From the NCBI GenBank assembly GCA_963682055.1, contig OY821749.1:26667631-26731630 (forward strand): a stretch of DNA of 64,000 nt, given 5' to 3'. Below the pieces are notes generated by a model. The model saw nothing but the letters and a program-made list of their open reading frames with translations. It made no database searches and was not told the origin of the DNA. This DNA is from Primula veris. Taxonomy: Eukaryota; Streptophyta; Magnoliopsida; Ericales; Primulaceae. Of the stretch, positions 12,601 through 24,281 are shown piece after piece. The stretch's first letter is position 1. Every line of letters starts with the position of its first letter. A program made the translations under genes and the position numbers.

Positions 12601-15600
12601 ACTATATTTGATTAAAACTCGCTTAAACCTTTTATTTTTCTGGCAAATAAAAATTTAAAATGGCTGTTATCAATTTTTTGCTGACATTTCTAGTAAAATT
12701 GATTGGACTCGCTTAAACCTTGTATTTTTCTGGCAATAAGAATTTGAAAATGGCTGAATTCAAGTTTTTTTTAGACTCAAACAAGCCATCTTATTGGCTT
12801 GAGAGAACTGTAGTAAAGCGAGTTACAAAAAGCAAATATGCATATGGAGATATAAAAACAAAATATCAGTTACCAAAGAAGCCAGAAAGCCTAGATAAGA
12901 AATGAGATGCACCAACATCTGGAAAGTGTCCTATAATTACTTCAGGCATTGCAAACTCCTACAAACAGTGAACAAATAAAATTTAGTTGTATAATTATTC
13001 TGCCGGATACACTTATTTAGAATTAGTCAGAAATCATCTGCAGGTGAGTTTTAGTTATAACTTATAACCTTTTCCAAGTTATGGGGACCCTATTTGCAAG
13101 AACTCTTTCGAGGCACAAACCTAACATACTGACTAAAAGAAGAAGAAAATTTACCGATGGAGGTTACTGAAACAAATCAAGAAAGCACAATCCAAAAATA
13201 TTTAATCTTTAAGTTTTTCTTTTGGTTGGTTCTTCGTGTAATAGAAAAAATAGAACAAGAGAACCAAAATTATGCATTTAGTGAATGGCTGAGTACCGTT
13301 CTCTCGGTGACAATCCTGAATCTTGAATACATCGACATTCCAGCACCGGCTCCAATTACAATACCGTTAAGTAGTGCAACCTAAAAAATAATATCACCAG
13401 TACTTCGGAAAATTTGCAAAAATATAAAGAAGCTAAGAAATAAAAACTTGTAAATTTTGAAGGCTATCAATAAAAAGGAAAGTAATTACGCACAACAGGC
13501 TTCTTGTAAGTTCCAAGTAAGTAGTCCATCGTCAGATGCTTCCTGTAAAAATTCGAACCAAAGCTCTTGTCTCCTCCTGCCCATTCATTTGTAAACACCA
13601 GAAGTCTTGAGTTTTGCTAAATTGATTTGTTATTCTTGTTTTGCTAATTTAGCTACATTAGGTGTGTTAGACATCTATTGCTATTCTGACATTTTCTTGA
13701 ATTGACTAATGCCTTGGCTTGAGGCTGCAATCAATGAAAACTCTAGCAGTCTATTGCAGTTTATTAAGCCGTATAAATGAATCTTAATTAACTTTTATCA
13801 AGGGTTGTTTTCTTTGAATTTCGTTCTTTAGATTTGGCATTTCAATTACCTGTACTTAGATCTTTTATCTTTACTGTCTGGGTTGATACAAACAGAAAAT
13901 ATTCCCCAAAACAGACTAGTTTAGCTTTGTCCTTTTTCGTAATTGACCGAACTTTACGAGTGAGTTCATCACATATTCTTTATAGGTTGTAAAAGCACAC
14001 AAGTAAAATTGAAAAAACCAAACGGAAATATATTAGCATAATATATGTAAAACAAGGACCATTAAAGTAAATTTGGAGGTGAACCTGCATGGACAGCGGT
14101 AACCACTGCCATAACATCGCCACCAGCACAGAATGCTTTTCCTTCTCCCTAAATCAAGTACCATTATTAAATATGACAAAGTGTTCAGTAAGTTTGAAAA
14201 AACAAATAATTTGTTTTAGGCTGTGATTTAAAAAGCTCATTTTAAATCTCAAGAAGCTCTTCTTCCTTTTTTCCTGCAAAAAAAAATGATACTTTTTGGA
14301 ACAGCTCAACAAAACACTCACACTATTTAGGATTCATAGGCTGAAATAACTCCTTTAGTGAAACTCTTACGAAAGTGCATCCACATTTTGAAAAGGGGTA
14401 AGAGTACAAGCTTATCTATAGGGAGACATAAACAATACAATTTCCACTAACTTTTACCAACAAGGTAGATAACTTTGCGATTAATCTGGTTTCAGATAAT
14501 AAGAAATAGTCGACGTGTAACTTTTAGTCTTCTGAGGTCAGTTAATTTACATTCAAGTAATATTTTCCCACAAAAGAACATGAAGAGAATTGAAATGTAT
14601 AATGTTATTGGTGTATATGAATTTATTCAATGTTGTAAGTTGTAAACTTTTGTGCTTCGGCGTGAAAAACTCATTCAATCTTTCCATTGTGCATACAAAC
14701 TATAAAGTTTACCCGAATTCTCAATCACGACACCTTATCCTCATATCATGTTTTTAAATAAATTAAACACAACTCGTAAAAAAATGGCATAAAATTAGGC
14801 ACGCAATGATAAATCTTGATAAAAAATGTAGACACTGGTCATGATTGAAGCAGCAACAATCACATTGTAACTTAAAGACAATGCGCGCACCAACTAAATT
14901 CTAACCTTCAAAATTACAAGCTTAACCGTGGGATCATTCTCATACAGTTCCAGTTTTTGCAGCATTTGACATATCTGGAAAAAAATAACCATCCTTAGTA
15001 TATCTTTCTACACTTTGACAGTTAGTGATAAACTGTGAAATGACCGGATGGTAGGTGTTACGAGTTACTAAGTGTATATTCCAACCAATAATCCAGATCT
15101 ATAGTCACAGTTGGTATTAACTGTCAAATTAAATTGAGCCATTTTGTAAAAACAGATAAAAATTCAAAAGGAAAACAGAAAAGAATTGAAATGTCTTATG
15201 CCTCATACTTAAAAATATTATAGGTCTATGTCTGATTTATATAAGAAAGTGAATTGATCATATCATGCTTTCCCGGACACTGATTATCTATGTTGCTATG
15301 TACCAAATCTTACACAAAAATCGTAAATTTAGGTTTTTAATTGATAAATAAGTACAAAAGTATGTATTAAACAATAGCTTTTGCCATCCAAACCCCATCC
15401 CACACTCTTGGAACGCGTTTATATACGTAATTGAGGGTGAATGCGTCATTTGTGCCTCAAATCCCTCGGTGGTCACGGCCCTCCATGTCGGTGTTTTGGG
15501 TCCTGGAGAAGGTGTTAGCGTGTGGAACAAGGGTTCAGATATACTGAGATTTGTGTTGATTGGTGGGGAGCCAATCAACGAACCGGTGGTGCAGTATGAG

Positions 15601-18600
15601 CAGCTTGTGATGAACACGAGAGCTGAGCTTGAGCAGGTTTTTGAAGACTATAAATATCATAAGAATGGGTTTGAAATGCCCAAGAATGGGTTATGATTTA
15701 TGAACAATTTATTAGAATTGTGTTATTGGTTTCATGATTTGTAATGCTTTTTTTATTTGCTTTCTATGTTGTTACAAACGTTTTCTATTTTTGTGCAATC
15801 TAATAAGACGTGATTATCAAAAAAAAAATTAAAAAAATGTAAGATTTTCAAGCAGGTGTTTATCATGGTCATGCACATGCTTGCTTTTTCTTTCAAGAAG
15901 TTTATCTTGGGTGGTTTTTTTTTTTGCATTCTCACAGCCGCTACAATCAAGTCAGGCAATTTACGACCTTAGATGCATGAAATTCCTAAAATTATCAACT
16001 ACTAGTTTATGCACATTTACACAAATAATCTCATATGCATCCAAAAGTGGTAATTTAAAGAAAGAAACCATTTATATAGTTGATATATATATAATTCTAT
16101 TCGTCTGTCCAATATATATATATATTTCATCAAGTTGCGCATAATAATTTTATTTTGATGAACTTTTAACAAGATCGAATTTATAGCTAGAGAGGTACGT
16201 ACGTACGTAGTAATGAAAAAAAGAAATATCTTTTGCCATTATTGGAAGAAAACATCTTTCTGAAAAGGAAACATCTTATTTGGAGTAACGAAAAAAAGAC
16301 TATTCCAGTTACGTTAAAAAATAGAGAGGCACGTACGTAGTAATGAAAAAAAGCGATATCTTTTGCGATTATTCAAGAAATTGAACACGTATGTTAAAAT
16401 ATAAAGTGGGTTGTTGATGATCAAATACATAGTTAAAGGCCAAAATCTGTCTTTGAAAACCTAACTGGCTAACTGCATTGATCGTATCATCATTATCTCA
16501 AATTTTACTTTTAAAAAAATTATCTTTTATTTTTCAAAAATAAAAAATTATGAATTAATTTATTTTTTTGATAAGTTGTCAAAGTGCACTGCTTTAGTTT
16601 TTTTTTTATTTTTTACTAACTATATTATTTCGCAAAATCAAACATTTCTGCAAACTAGGATTATGTCATTCACATGTTAATAATCCGCTATATAGAAACT
16701 AAATCTTAGAAAGAAACTCAGCACTTTGTAGTACCATTTCATAGCTCAGGATGTTCAATTTCTTTGGTTTGTTCAAAATCACCTTCCGTACTCCCCGATT
16801 TTCTTCAAAGATCACCTAGCCAAGATATATAGTAAGGGCTTCATTAATCAAACGAGAACAATACCAAATTAGAGAAAATACGATTTTCTGTATGTTCGTT
16901 TAATTAATAGGAAATATGTTGCACGATGAATATTTTCCAAATTTCATGGAGAAAGAACGAAAACAATTTCCAATAAAATATATTACAGAACAATGGAAAA
17001 CTTAAACAAAGAGATAAACAAAATTTAGCAACTTAAAATTAGCTTGTAACATTAAAAAAAACTAATAAGCAGAAATTTTTTATCGTTAAATGTGGCTTAT
17101 AAGTCAAAACAATTTTTTAAGTAAGCTAAAAGTAACTTATAAGCAGCGTGTAACTTAAAAGTAATACGTAAATTATAGTATATAGCTAAAGGATATGTTG
17201 TGTTTGGAATTATAATATATAATGGATAAGAACAGATACCTAAAGCTCATGAGGATAATTTTCTGAAGCTTTTGTTTTTTGCTTTGTTTCTGGAATTCAA
17301 AGACAACTTTTTGATGAAGACTAAAGTCTGAAAAAAGTTTTACGCTCTTTAAATACTAATTAGATTTTTACAATAGATGCAGGTGCTTTAGAAGTTTTAA
17401 TTTTCTTTGTAATTGCAATTTTATGCCTTTTCTGCAGTTTTAGGCAGTTTTCAAGTGTATATTGCTAGGGGGTGTAGAATGTTTTAAAGAACCAGGGCTT
17501 TTTGCAAATTGGAAACTGAAAACCCAAGAATCAAAGCCTTAGATTACTACTGATCTAGGAAAAACAAGGTGGAGGGGGTATAAGGAGAGGCTTTTGGTTT
17601 ATTGGGTGATCTTTTTTCTGGTGAAGCATGAGTTTTCTGGGGAGTTTTTAATATCGTTTTTTCACCCTCCTAGCAATAATCTTTTGTATGACTGTTTTTT
17701 TAGTCAAATTTCAGTATGGTTATGATGATGTAATGACCACTATGGGGGTTTATCCTATAGAGACTTTATTTATATAAGTTTTTGTTATGGAAAAAAAAAA
17801 TATAAAAAAAAAATAGCTAAAGGATATGTGTTACTTTTACCAAGTAACACATATCCTTTTAAGTTTAAAATCTTCGTTGTAAGAATACTTTAATATAGGA
17901 ATAGACTTCGTACAGTCATAAAAATACTTGGTCTCAACTCGGGCAAATTATAAATAGGTATAAAGTCCGTATTGTTAATCTTCTAAGGGCCCGTTTGTAA
18001 GAAATTCGACTCTTTATAGTTATAATAAATGACATTTTATTGAAAAAAATTATATCTTTTTTACATTAAGTTTGGCATGATGAAAAATACTTATATAAGT
18101 TTGTTTTCAACGATGACTTATTTTTTTTTTTGCGCTTCTACCACATCCTTTTAACTTCTAGGTACAAAATTGCTCACAGGCATGGACATCCTCTTATATA
18201 TTCAACCCAAAATATTTTCAACTTGTCAAACATTTTTTAAGCTTCTTCATAGGATTAATTTGTTTGTTTATATACAAATCATGTTCAACTATCTTATATT
18301 ATATATACATTAATTTTTAATTTTTTAACCTCTATGTAGGCATAAGCTCTATATATAAATATTTTGTCGTGAATCGTGATCCCAATCATATTAGTGACTT
18401 ATTAGTGTATAAAGGTTTTACTGTATTAATGTTAAATAGCTATATTATCATTTAAAGATAACACTGATGGCAACAAACTCAAAGTCTTTTGCTAGTACTT
18501 TTTTTAGCAAACCACTCACATGTTTTTTTACATTAATAAAAGAGTCAGATGCAAGTCGTGCAGGTATAACCAACTATTAGTCTATTACTATTATTCTTAA

Positions 18601-18940
18601 GTTTATAATTACTTACATATCACTTTTCTCACAGGAACTTTTAAGTACTCATTAATTACATCCTCCGAGTTTAACATGATTTATTTTCTATAACGAAGTT
18701 GCTATGGTTATTTCATTTCCATGAAAAAGAAATGTGTAAAAATCTCAAAACGGCCATGGGATGGAAATGGAAGATACAAAAGAAAATCGAAGTAAAGGAG
18801 TACACTGACTACAATTCAGATAAATTGAAAACGGCCTGATGAAAAAAGAGAGAGCAAACTTTAGTTTTTTAACTCAAGTTTAGAGTCATGCATGTAAAGA
18901 ACTTATGAAATGGTGTATGAATACTTACATCTGAATCCAT
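9625..18940 (-). CDS. CHY1: Peroxisomal 3-hydroxyisobutyryl-CoA hydrolase, copy A
   Basis: Fourteen coding exons join in frame to 375 residues: 18929-18940, 16735-16815, 14906-14974, 14085-14148, 13494-13576, 13297-13380, 12874-12958, 12315-12400, 11816-11940, 11623-11683, 11386-11484, 10843-10944, 10371-10412, 9625-9759. The product belongs to the crotonase superfamily and hydrolyses 3-hydroxyisobutyryl-CoA in valine breakdown. Visible motifs are KAFCAGGDV, LNGIVIGAGAG (oxyanion-hole loop) and FAMPEVIIGHFPDVGAS, which holds the Glu and Asp expected at the active site. The chain ends in QSKL, a type-1 peroxisome signal; Arabidopsis CHY1 ends in AKL by my recollection. The first coding exon holds only four codons (MDSD), preceded by a leader exon part (to 19,009) with its own 3' splice site, so there is a 5'-UTR intron. 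No frame damage is seen. Confidence 0.95.
15382..15837 (+). pseudogene. 5'-truncated pirin retrocopy nested in CHY1-A intron 2
   Basis: Positions 15,382-15,696 form an uninterrupted frame of 104 codons matching the C-terminal third of plant pirins: PIPHSWNAFIYVIEGE, then VLGPGEGVSVWNK, FVLIGGEPINEPVVQYE, LVMNTRAELEQ and KNGFEMPK before the stop. Full pirins are about 290 residues, so two thirds including the metal-binding cupin motif are absent. After the stop come about 120 bp of UTR-like sequence and an A-rich tract at 15,818-15,837. The absence of introns, the 5' truncation and the A-tract suggest reverse transcription of an mRNA. It runs antisense to CHY1. CHY1-B lacks it at the matching site (about 28,920-29,030). 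Confidence 0.85.
17199..17813 (+). mobile_element. Poly(A)-tailed retroposed insertion in CHY1-A intron 1
   Basis: The insert is flanked by direct repeats TAGCTAAAGGATATGT (17,183-17,198 and 17,814-17,829), possibly 17 bp with the preceding A. It ends in an A-rich tail (17,791-17,813). Long target duplications with a poly(A) end mark target-primed reverse transcription by LINE machinery. The body, about 590 bp, has no protein I recognise; it could be the 3' end of a LINE or a copy of a host transcript. The matching intron of CHY1-B lacks it. Confidence 0.8.
17819..17859. repeat. Perfect 18-bp inverted repeat
   Basis: AAAGGATATGTGTTACTT is followed after a 5-nt loop by its exact reverse complement. 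It lies directly at the right flank of the retroposed insert, overlapping the target duplication. It could fold in the CHY1-A pre-mRNA or be a transposon scar. Confidence 0.8.
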
Positions 18941-19426
18941 TTTTTAAGAATATGTTCGGATGTTTTGATTTAAAAGTATCTCTGCTTTAAACGTACTATC
19001 ACTTTGGTCCTGCAAAAAATATAACAAGAAGGGTTGAAAATCACAGATAGAAACTGAAGAAAGATGAGAATTAGCAAACTTTCAAGAATAAATCTTTAGA
19101 GTCGTTACTTGCGGTGTTGTTTAGTTAACAAGCACTATGGCCTTTCTATTAACCAGAAGGGAGCAGTTGCCTGTTTATTTATAGACAATGAAAATAATTA
19201 ATCCAGTTTGGCAAATACTATTTGTCAGTTCTAATATCTAATTAAAGGATTTACTTCACAAGTGGAAACAAATTTGGCTAATTTTGAAAAACTTAAAGCA
19301 CACTACAAAGTTATACAGTAGAAACTCGTTACAGTCATATCCTTGTTATCATACTAAAAGTATGACTATATGTAGTTTATTCTTAAGTGAAGTTTTACAT
19401 AGAAAATATCAAAAGATTTATGTATA

Positions 19427-19880
19427 CAGGGGCGGACCCAAGAGGGGTTGGGGGTGGCCATCGCCACCCCGGCAACGATTTCCATTTTCTTTTTATATAT
19501 ATAATTAAAAAAATTCTGAGATATATACATTGATGGTCCCCCTAGTTAAACAAAATAGTTAATTGTGTAATGGTAAAATTGGATCATAAGTTAATGAAAG
19601 GTTAGAAATTAAAATCATGTTGGCTTCTTTTTTCTAAAATTTTATGTATTTTACTTTAAAATTACCAAATTTTCTAAATACCCATTGTATTTTTCCAAAT
19701 AAGATTACATTAATTAAAAATTATTTTACTATCCAATGTCATTTGTCTTGATTTCATATTTATTTTATGCTATTTTGAACATACAAAAAAAAAAATTATA
19801 TTAGACCCTCTTTTTTTTCTATTCGACATATTTTTTACACTACGACCCCCCAGAAGAAAACCATCCTGGTTCCGTCCCTG
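19427..19880. mobile_element. hAT-like MITE nested in the pogo element
   Basis: The terminal inverted repeats are CAGGGGCGGACCCA at the left and TGGTTCCGTCCCTG at the right (13-14 bp, near perfect). The flanking 8 bp are TATGTATA and TATGTATG, an 8-bp target duplication with one mismatch, as hAT elements make. There is no coding capacity in 454 bp. A lone similar terminus (CAGGGACGGATCC) occurs near 33,830. Confidence 0.8.
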
Positions 19881-20047
19881 TATGTATGTACATAAAAAAG
19901 ATACATGTATCTAGTTTAGAACAAATATATCTATTTTGGAGAACAAATACATGTATTTTAAAATGTGTAAAGTCATCAAGTTTCTTGTATGCTTTCTTTA
20001 CATGTTTAAATACTATATACTTTTTGTTATCTTCAAACAAGTTAATA

Positions 20048-21542
20048 ATGACACCCAAAATTGATAAACGAACTCAAATCACTGAAAAAATATGCGTCGA
20101 TTTGTGCAAAACGAAATAATCAAATCCGAGTTGGACGCAAAAAGAACTTACCAAGTGGTTAGAAGATACCCATGGGGTTACGTTATCACAATCAACAATA
20201 TCCAAGACCATCAAGCGATCAATCAACCACAAGGAAGAAGTAATTTCGAATCCAAATGCAAAACGTTTAAAACAAGTAACGTACCATTTAATGGAGTCCG
20301 TGCTCTATGAGTGGTTTGTATACAAGCAATAGTATGCAAATATTAGTGGTATTCTTAAAGCAACTCTATCCAGAACCTAACTCATTTGAATTTTCAAACG
20401 GGTGGCGGGAAAAGTTCAAGCAAAGATATGCAATTCATTTCTTTCGACGCTTTGGGGAGAGTGGTTCAGTTGATATGGAGAAAATTGAAACTAGTTTGCC
20501 GTCAATAAGAAAAGAATTAGACAAATGAGCTTGGAAGGACATCTATAACATGGATGAAACTGGTCTACTTTATCGAATGCAAGCCGATAATTTTCTTGCA
20601 ACGAAGCAGTTGGAGGGACGGAAGCAAAACAAAGAGAGAATTACGATTGTTGTTTGTTGCAATGGCAATGGCTCTGACAAAGTTACTCTTTGGGTTATTG
20701 GAAAATTTCTTAATCCTAGATGCTTTAAAAATGTTAACCGTGCTACACTCAACTGTACTTATCAACCGAATTCAAATGCGTGGATGACATCCTTACTCTT
20801 ACTGGAATGGCTAAAGTGGTTTGATAGCCGTCTGACCAGAAATGTTTTGCTTGTTATGGACAATTGTAGTGCACATGACAAAAAGGAGAATATTCCCCCT
20901 ATTCGTCACACGACTGTTATCTTCTTACCACCAAATAGCACTTCCAAAATTCAGCCATGCGATGCAGGCATCATTAGAAATTTTAAAGTTATTATCGTCG
21001 TCGGTTTAATCGTCTGCTTTTGAAACGAATTGAAGATCATGTTATGGAACCAGAAAAAATATTTATCCTTGGTGGAATTGTAAATGCAGTTGCCACATGG
21101 TCAATGGATGTGAAGCCACAGACAATTGCGAATTGCTTTAAGTATTGTAAAATTCGGACCACAGGTGTTGATGAATTACAAGTTACAAATGAAATGGATG
21201 AAGAGAATCAAATGATACTTACATATTTGAGTAATCAGCTTAAAGAACTTCACTACACTAACCAAATGGATATGAATGTCTTTCTTAATCATGCAAGTAC
21301 AAGTCACGTACGTTTTAACCGAAGAAAAAATCATTACAGCAATTAGGCAAGAAGCGGAGGGAGATAATCCGGAGGATGATAGTATAGAAATACCAAAAGT
21401 TTCGTGTCAAGAATCTTTAAGCATGTTTGACAAGTTAGAAATATTTTGGGTTCAACAAGAACGAGTTCATGCGGATGAGTTATTACGTACGCGAAATTTG
21501 AAAGATGTAGCAACTATCAACAAAATCAAGTCAATGTCGTAA
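20048..21542 (+). pseudogene. Dead pogo/Tigger transposase
   Basis: Reading across frames gives a Tigger/CENP-B-like order: an N-terminal helix-turn-helix region (TISKTIKRSINHKEE), a second DNA-binding part (FSNGWREKFKQRY), then the DDE_1 nuclease with MDETGLLYRMQ, LLVMDNCSAHD and KIQPCDAGIIRNFK holding the three Asp positions. It is disrupted by in-frame stops near 20,117, 20,330 and 20,526 and by frame changes near 20,340, 20,990 and 21,320. The 157-codon frame at 20,550-21,023 is the longest intact part. The catalytic core is well preserved in sequence although the protein cannot be made. Confidence 0.88.
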
Positions 21543-22632
21543 ACAACAATAGATAAATATTTTGCAAAATGTTAAACTTAATGTAACGAGATATATATAT
21601 TTTTTCAATATATTACTGTATGTAGGAATTTTTATTAAGGCAGGACCCGAAAAAAGTATGACTTATTACAATGTTGAGTTTATTTCTATTTATAACTGGT
21701 ACCAAGTCGGGAACATGAACTTTTATTCTTACACGTTTATTCCTATAGAAAATATTCTTACAGAGAGTTTCTACTGTAATTAGGTATATGCCAAGGGTCT
21801 AAACCGTAAAAAAACATAATTACATTTTTTGTTATCCGTGAGTTTTACTGTCTTAACATTAATTCTGTGATATGCCTTCTGAACTCCGTCGTTAAATATT
21901 GGTAATTTGCATCTTTCTATTTATTTATTCGTTTATTGTAAAGTGTATTTAGATGTTTATACATACACCTTAGGAAAAAGTGAAAATGGTGGGTAGTTTC
22001 CATTTGAACTTAAGCTTAAAAAAGTTAGTTGATTTCGTTCTAGTCTTATTAGGTTTGCTAGCAGACTCTATATAGGTTTGTTAGTAATTATTATACCTTA
22101 TCTAAGCTCGAGTAGGAAGTTACTTCGTCGGGTATACATTTATTACACCCGTTGAAATTAGTTATTTCATCCGCTGGACCAACGATGGTCTGCGAATTGA
22201 GATGCACTGCAGCTCTTCAACTGATATATATTTTTTTTAATTTTTAATTTATTACTTATGCGATAAACCTCAGCCTTCAATTAACCAACTCTTTTTCCCA
22301 AATGTTGTACACCTTATACAAGAAAACCACAACAAATTAATGCTAGGTTAATTAATAACCTCTTTAGAATAATAATAATATTTTTTCGGTCCGGACTAGG
22401 TCTAATGTGCTAAATAGTAAATTTAATTGATTATCTAATAACTCCTTAGATTAGAAACCAAATTATTTTTTAAAAGCTTCAACCAAACATGAAACTTATT
22501 TGGTATCTCAACACGCTGTTTCTCTTTAAACGTATGGATCTTGATATATTTCTTGTTATGATTTTACTTCTACAAACAGCTTACTAAAAAGAAACTAGTA
22601 CAACCTTTTTTTAGGTACTTTTCCCCCACTTT

Positions 22633-22895
22633 TCTCTAAAAGCATTTATGTAGTAACCCGAATTTTCGTAGGAAAATACCGTAGTAAGGAGAAGTGAGTT
22701 ATACCACATCTCCTAGACATGTAGTACCTATATGGTATATAAGGCAGGAGTATCATATTTCTTATCACCAATGTCTTTTAAAGCCGTACAGCCCGAGAAG
22801 CGATGACGAAATCGGACCAAAGCGGACAGTATTGGTGGTAGTAAGCAGATGGTGACAGTTTGGTCGGAGGACCGGATCGTTACAATTTAAGATAC
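22633..22895. mobile_element. Unclassified transposon remnant
   Basis: Compared with copy 1 (near 8,435), this stretch is extra sequence inside an otherwise parallel region. It begins near GTAGTAACCCGAATTTTCG and ends near GACCGGATCGTTACAA, is more GC-rich than its surroundings and has no coding frame. The class is unknown; it resembles LTR-type sequence only loosely. Confidence 0.4.
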
Positions 22896-23109
22896 TATGT
22901 CAATAAAATGTATATACTTTCTGGAAAAAAAACATGGTACTCCGACACCTTTATATTACTTTTTTTTTCTTTTACCTGAATCTAATACCAGACTACCAAA
23001 TGAAGGTTCCAATGTTTTAGTTTACGCATGAAGAATGAAATTAGTTTTGTTCCACCGTTTTTGTTTTCTCAATAAACCTATCTGTTATCTGCTTTTCTTG
23101 TCTGATTAT

Positions 23110-23196
23110 GATTTGGAAGAACGACATCTGAGACTAAACAAAGCCGAGAAGAAACTTCCCTCTACGCCATTGGCACAGGGTGGACGTAGAAAGTAA
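23110..23196 (+). pseudogene. Relic of CP33 exon 4
   Basis: The sequence reads DLEERHLRLNKAEKK to a stop, matching ELEGRPLRLNKAEQR of the last CP33 exon at 8,726. The 3' splice site TTAG of the true gene is TTAT here, and no other CP33 exon precedes it. It was carried along as the edge of the segmental duplication and is not expected to be expressed. Confidence 0.9.
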
Positions 23197-23369
23197 TTTT
23201 CGAAGCGGAGAAGTACTTTCTAGTTTTTGAAACTAAGGAAATGAACTAGCCAGGTATTCGTTTCTTTTCATTTTTTAGGAAAATGTGAGAATATTGCTAG
23301 AAATCTGCAGGCTGAAGGAATATTTTGCTCTATGTTGAGGTGTTATAAATCAATGTTCTACTGCTTATG

Positions 23370-23715
23370 GGAAATGTTACATGAACATCATGAAAAACAC
23401 ATAACTAGACACTTTTAGTAAAAACGCTCCAAATCAAGATTTGGTTAATGCAAATCTCAATGGTTTTACGACGGAAACACAAATATGCGTCTTGTTTTTT
23501 TTTTCCGAGATGTATAATGATATGTTTTCGAAATTATGGTAAAATTTAAAAATTCAAAACATGTCATTATACATCTCAGAAAAAAAAAAACAAGACGCAT
23601 ATTTGTGTTCCCGTCGTGAAACCATTGAGATTTGCATTAACCAAATCTTGATTTGGAGCGTTTTTACGAAAAAGTGTCTAATTGGTTGTTTTTCATGATG
23701 TTCATATATCCACAT
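23370..23715. mobile_element. Hairpin MITE with about 155-bp arms
   Basis: The two halves are near-perfect inverted repeats around a centre at about 23,540-23,550. Left-arm text such as ACATGAACATCATGAAAAAC, CGCTCCAAATCAAGATTTGG and ATATGCGTCTTG reappears inverted in the right arm. The structure could give a long double-stranded RNA if transcribed. It is absent from the matching place of duplication copy 1 (near 8,980). Confidence 0.88.
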
Positions 23716-23743
23716 ATATATATATAGAGGTATATATATATAT

Positions 23744-23955
23744 AAATGTTATATGGACATAACTTAAACATCAACTTGGACATTTTTTTGTAAAAACGCT
23801 CTAAATCAATATTTGATTAATGCAAATATACACGGTTTCACGACGTAAACACAAATATGCGTCTTGTTTTTTCCGAAATCTATAATTGCATGTTTTGAAA
23901 ATTAGGATAAAATTTAAAAATTCAAAAGCATCCAATTCTCTTAGTAAAATAATTT
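23744..23955. mobile_element. Half copy of the same MITE family
   Basis: This stretch repeats one arm and part of the centre of the adjacent hairpin element (AAAAACGCTCTAAATCAATA, ACACAAATATGCGTCTTG, AAAATTTAAAAATTCAAAA) in direct orientation, with more divergence. It separates from the full copy by a (TA)-rich tract, suggesting a second, deleted member of the family. Confidence 0.75.
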
Positions 23956-24281
23956 CATTTGCATTTAATACTTATTTTTAGATATTAGAAAAATTAAAGA
24001 TCTTTTTTAATAGGATACGGGGGGTCAAAGTCCAGAACAGACTAAAAAACATAAAGGTTGTCCGTACATAAATACAATATGTTTGCATACATGATCCAAA
24101 AAGATGACAGGAGTTATTAGACATCTCTGACCTTTGACTTATTAAATATTAGGAACAAAATTTGATTTCTCTAGCTTTAATTTTCTGTCCATATTAAGCT
24201 GTGAAATAGAAATAAAAATTCACTGAGAGAAACAGCAGAGCTTAGGAGTTGCAATTAAATAAGCACAGAAAAAGCAACATG

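Larger units (their letters stand above)
8245..19130. repeat. Segmental tandem duplication, copy 1 (CP33 3' end plus CHY1-A)
   Basis: Sequence from intron 3 of CP33 through the upstream non-coding exon of CHY1-A is repeated at about 22,455-32,000 in the same order and orientation, introns included. Shared markers include TATGGATCTTGATATATTTC, CAGCTTACTAAAAAGA and the TTTAGAGTCGTTACTTG near the far end. Copy lengths differ because of later insertions. Confidence 0.9.
19316..21776 (+). mobile_element. Pogo/Tigger-like Tc1-mariner element, degenerate
   Basis: The ends are inverted repeats: CAGTAGAAACTC at the left and GAGTTTCTACTG at the right. Both are flanked by TA (19,314-19,315 and 21,777-21,778), the target site used by this superfamily. 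Internal sequence carries a CENP-B/Tigger-type transposase on the plus strand with several breaks. It lies between the two CHY1 duplication blocks. A 454-bp hAT-like MITE has inserted into its left part, which makes the pogo element the older of the two. Confidence 0.88.

Noticed and set aside
12870..12890. Suspected 1-bp frameshift in CHY1-A exon 7
   Set aside because: Re-reading the strand shows RLSGFFG in frame (85-bp exon); the apparent shift was a transcription slip.
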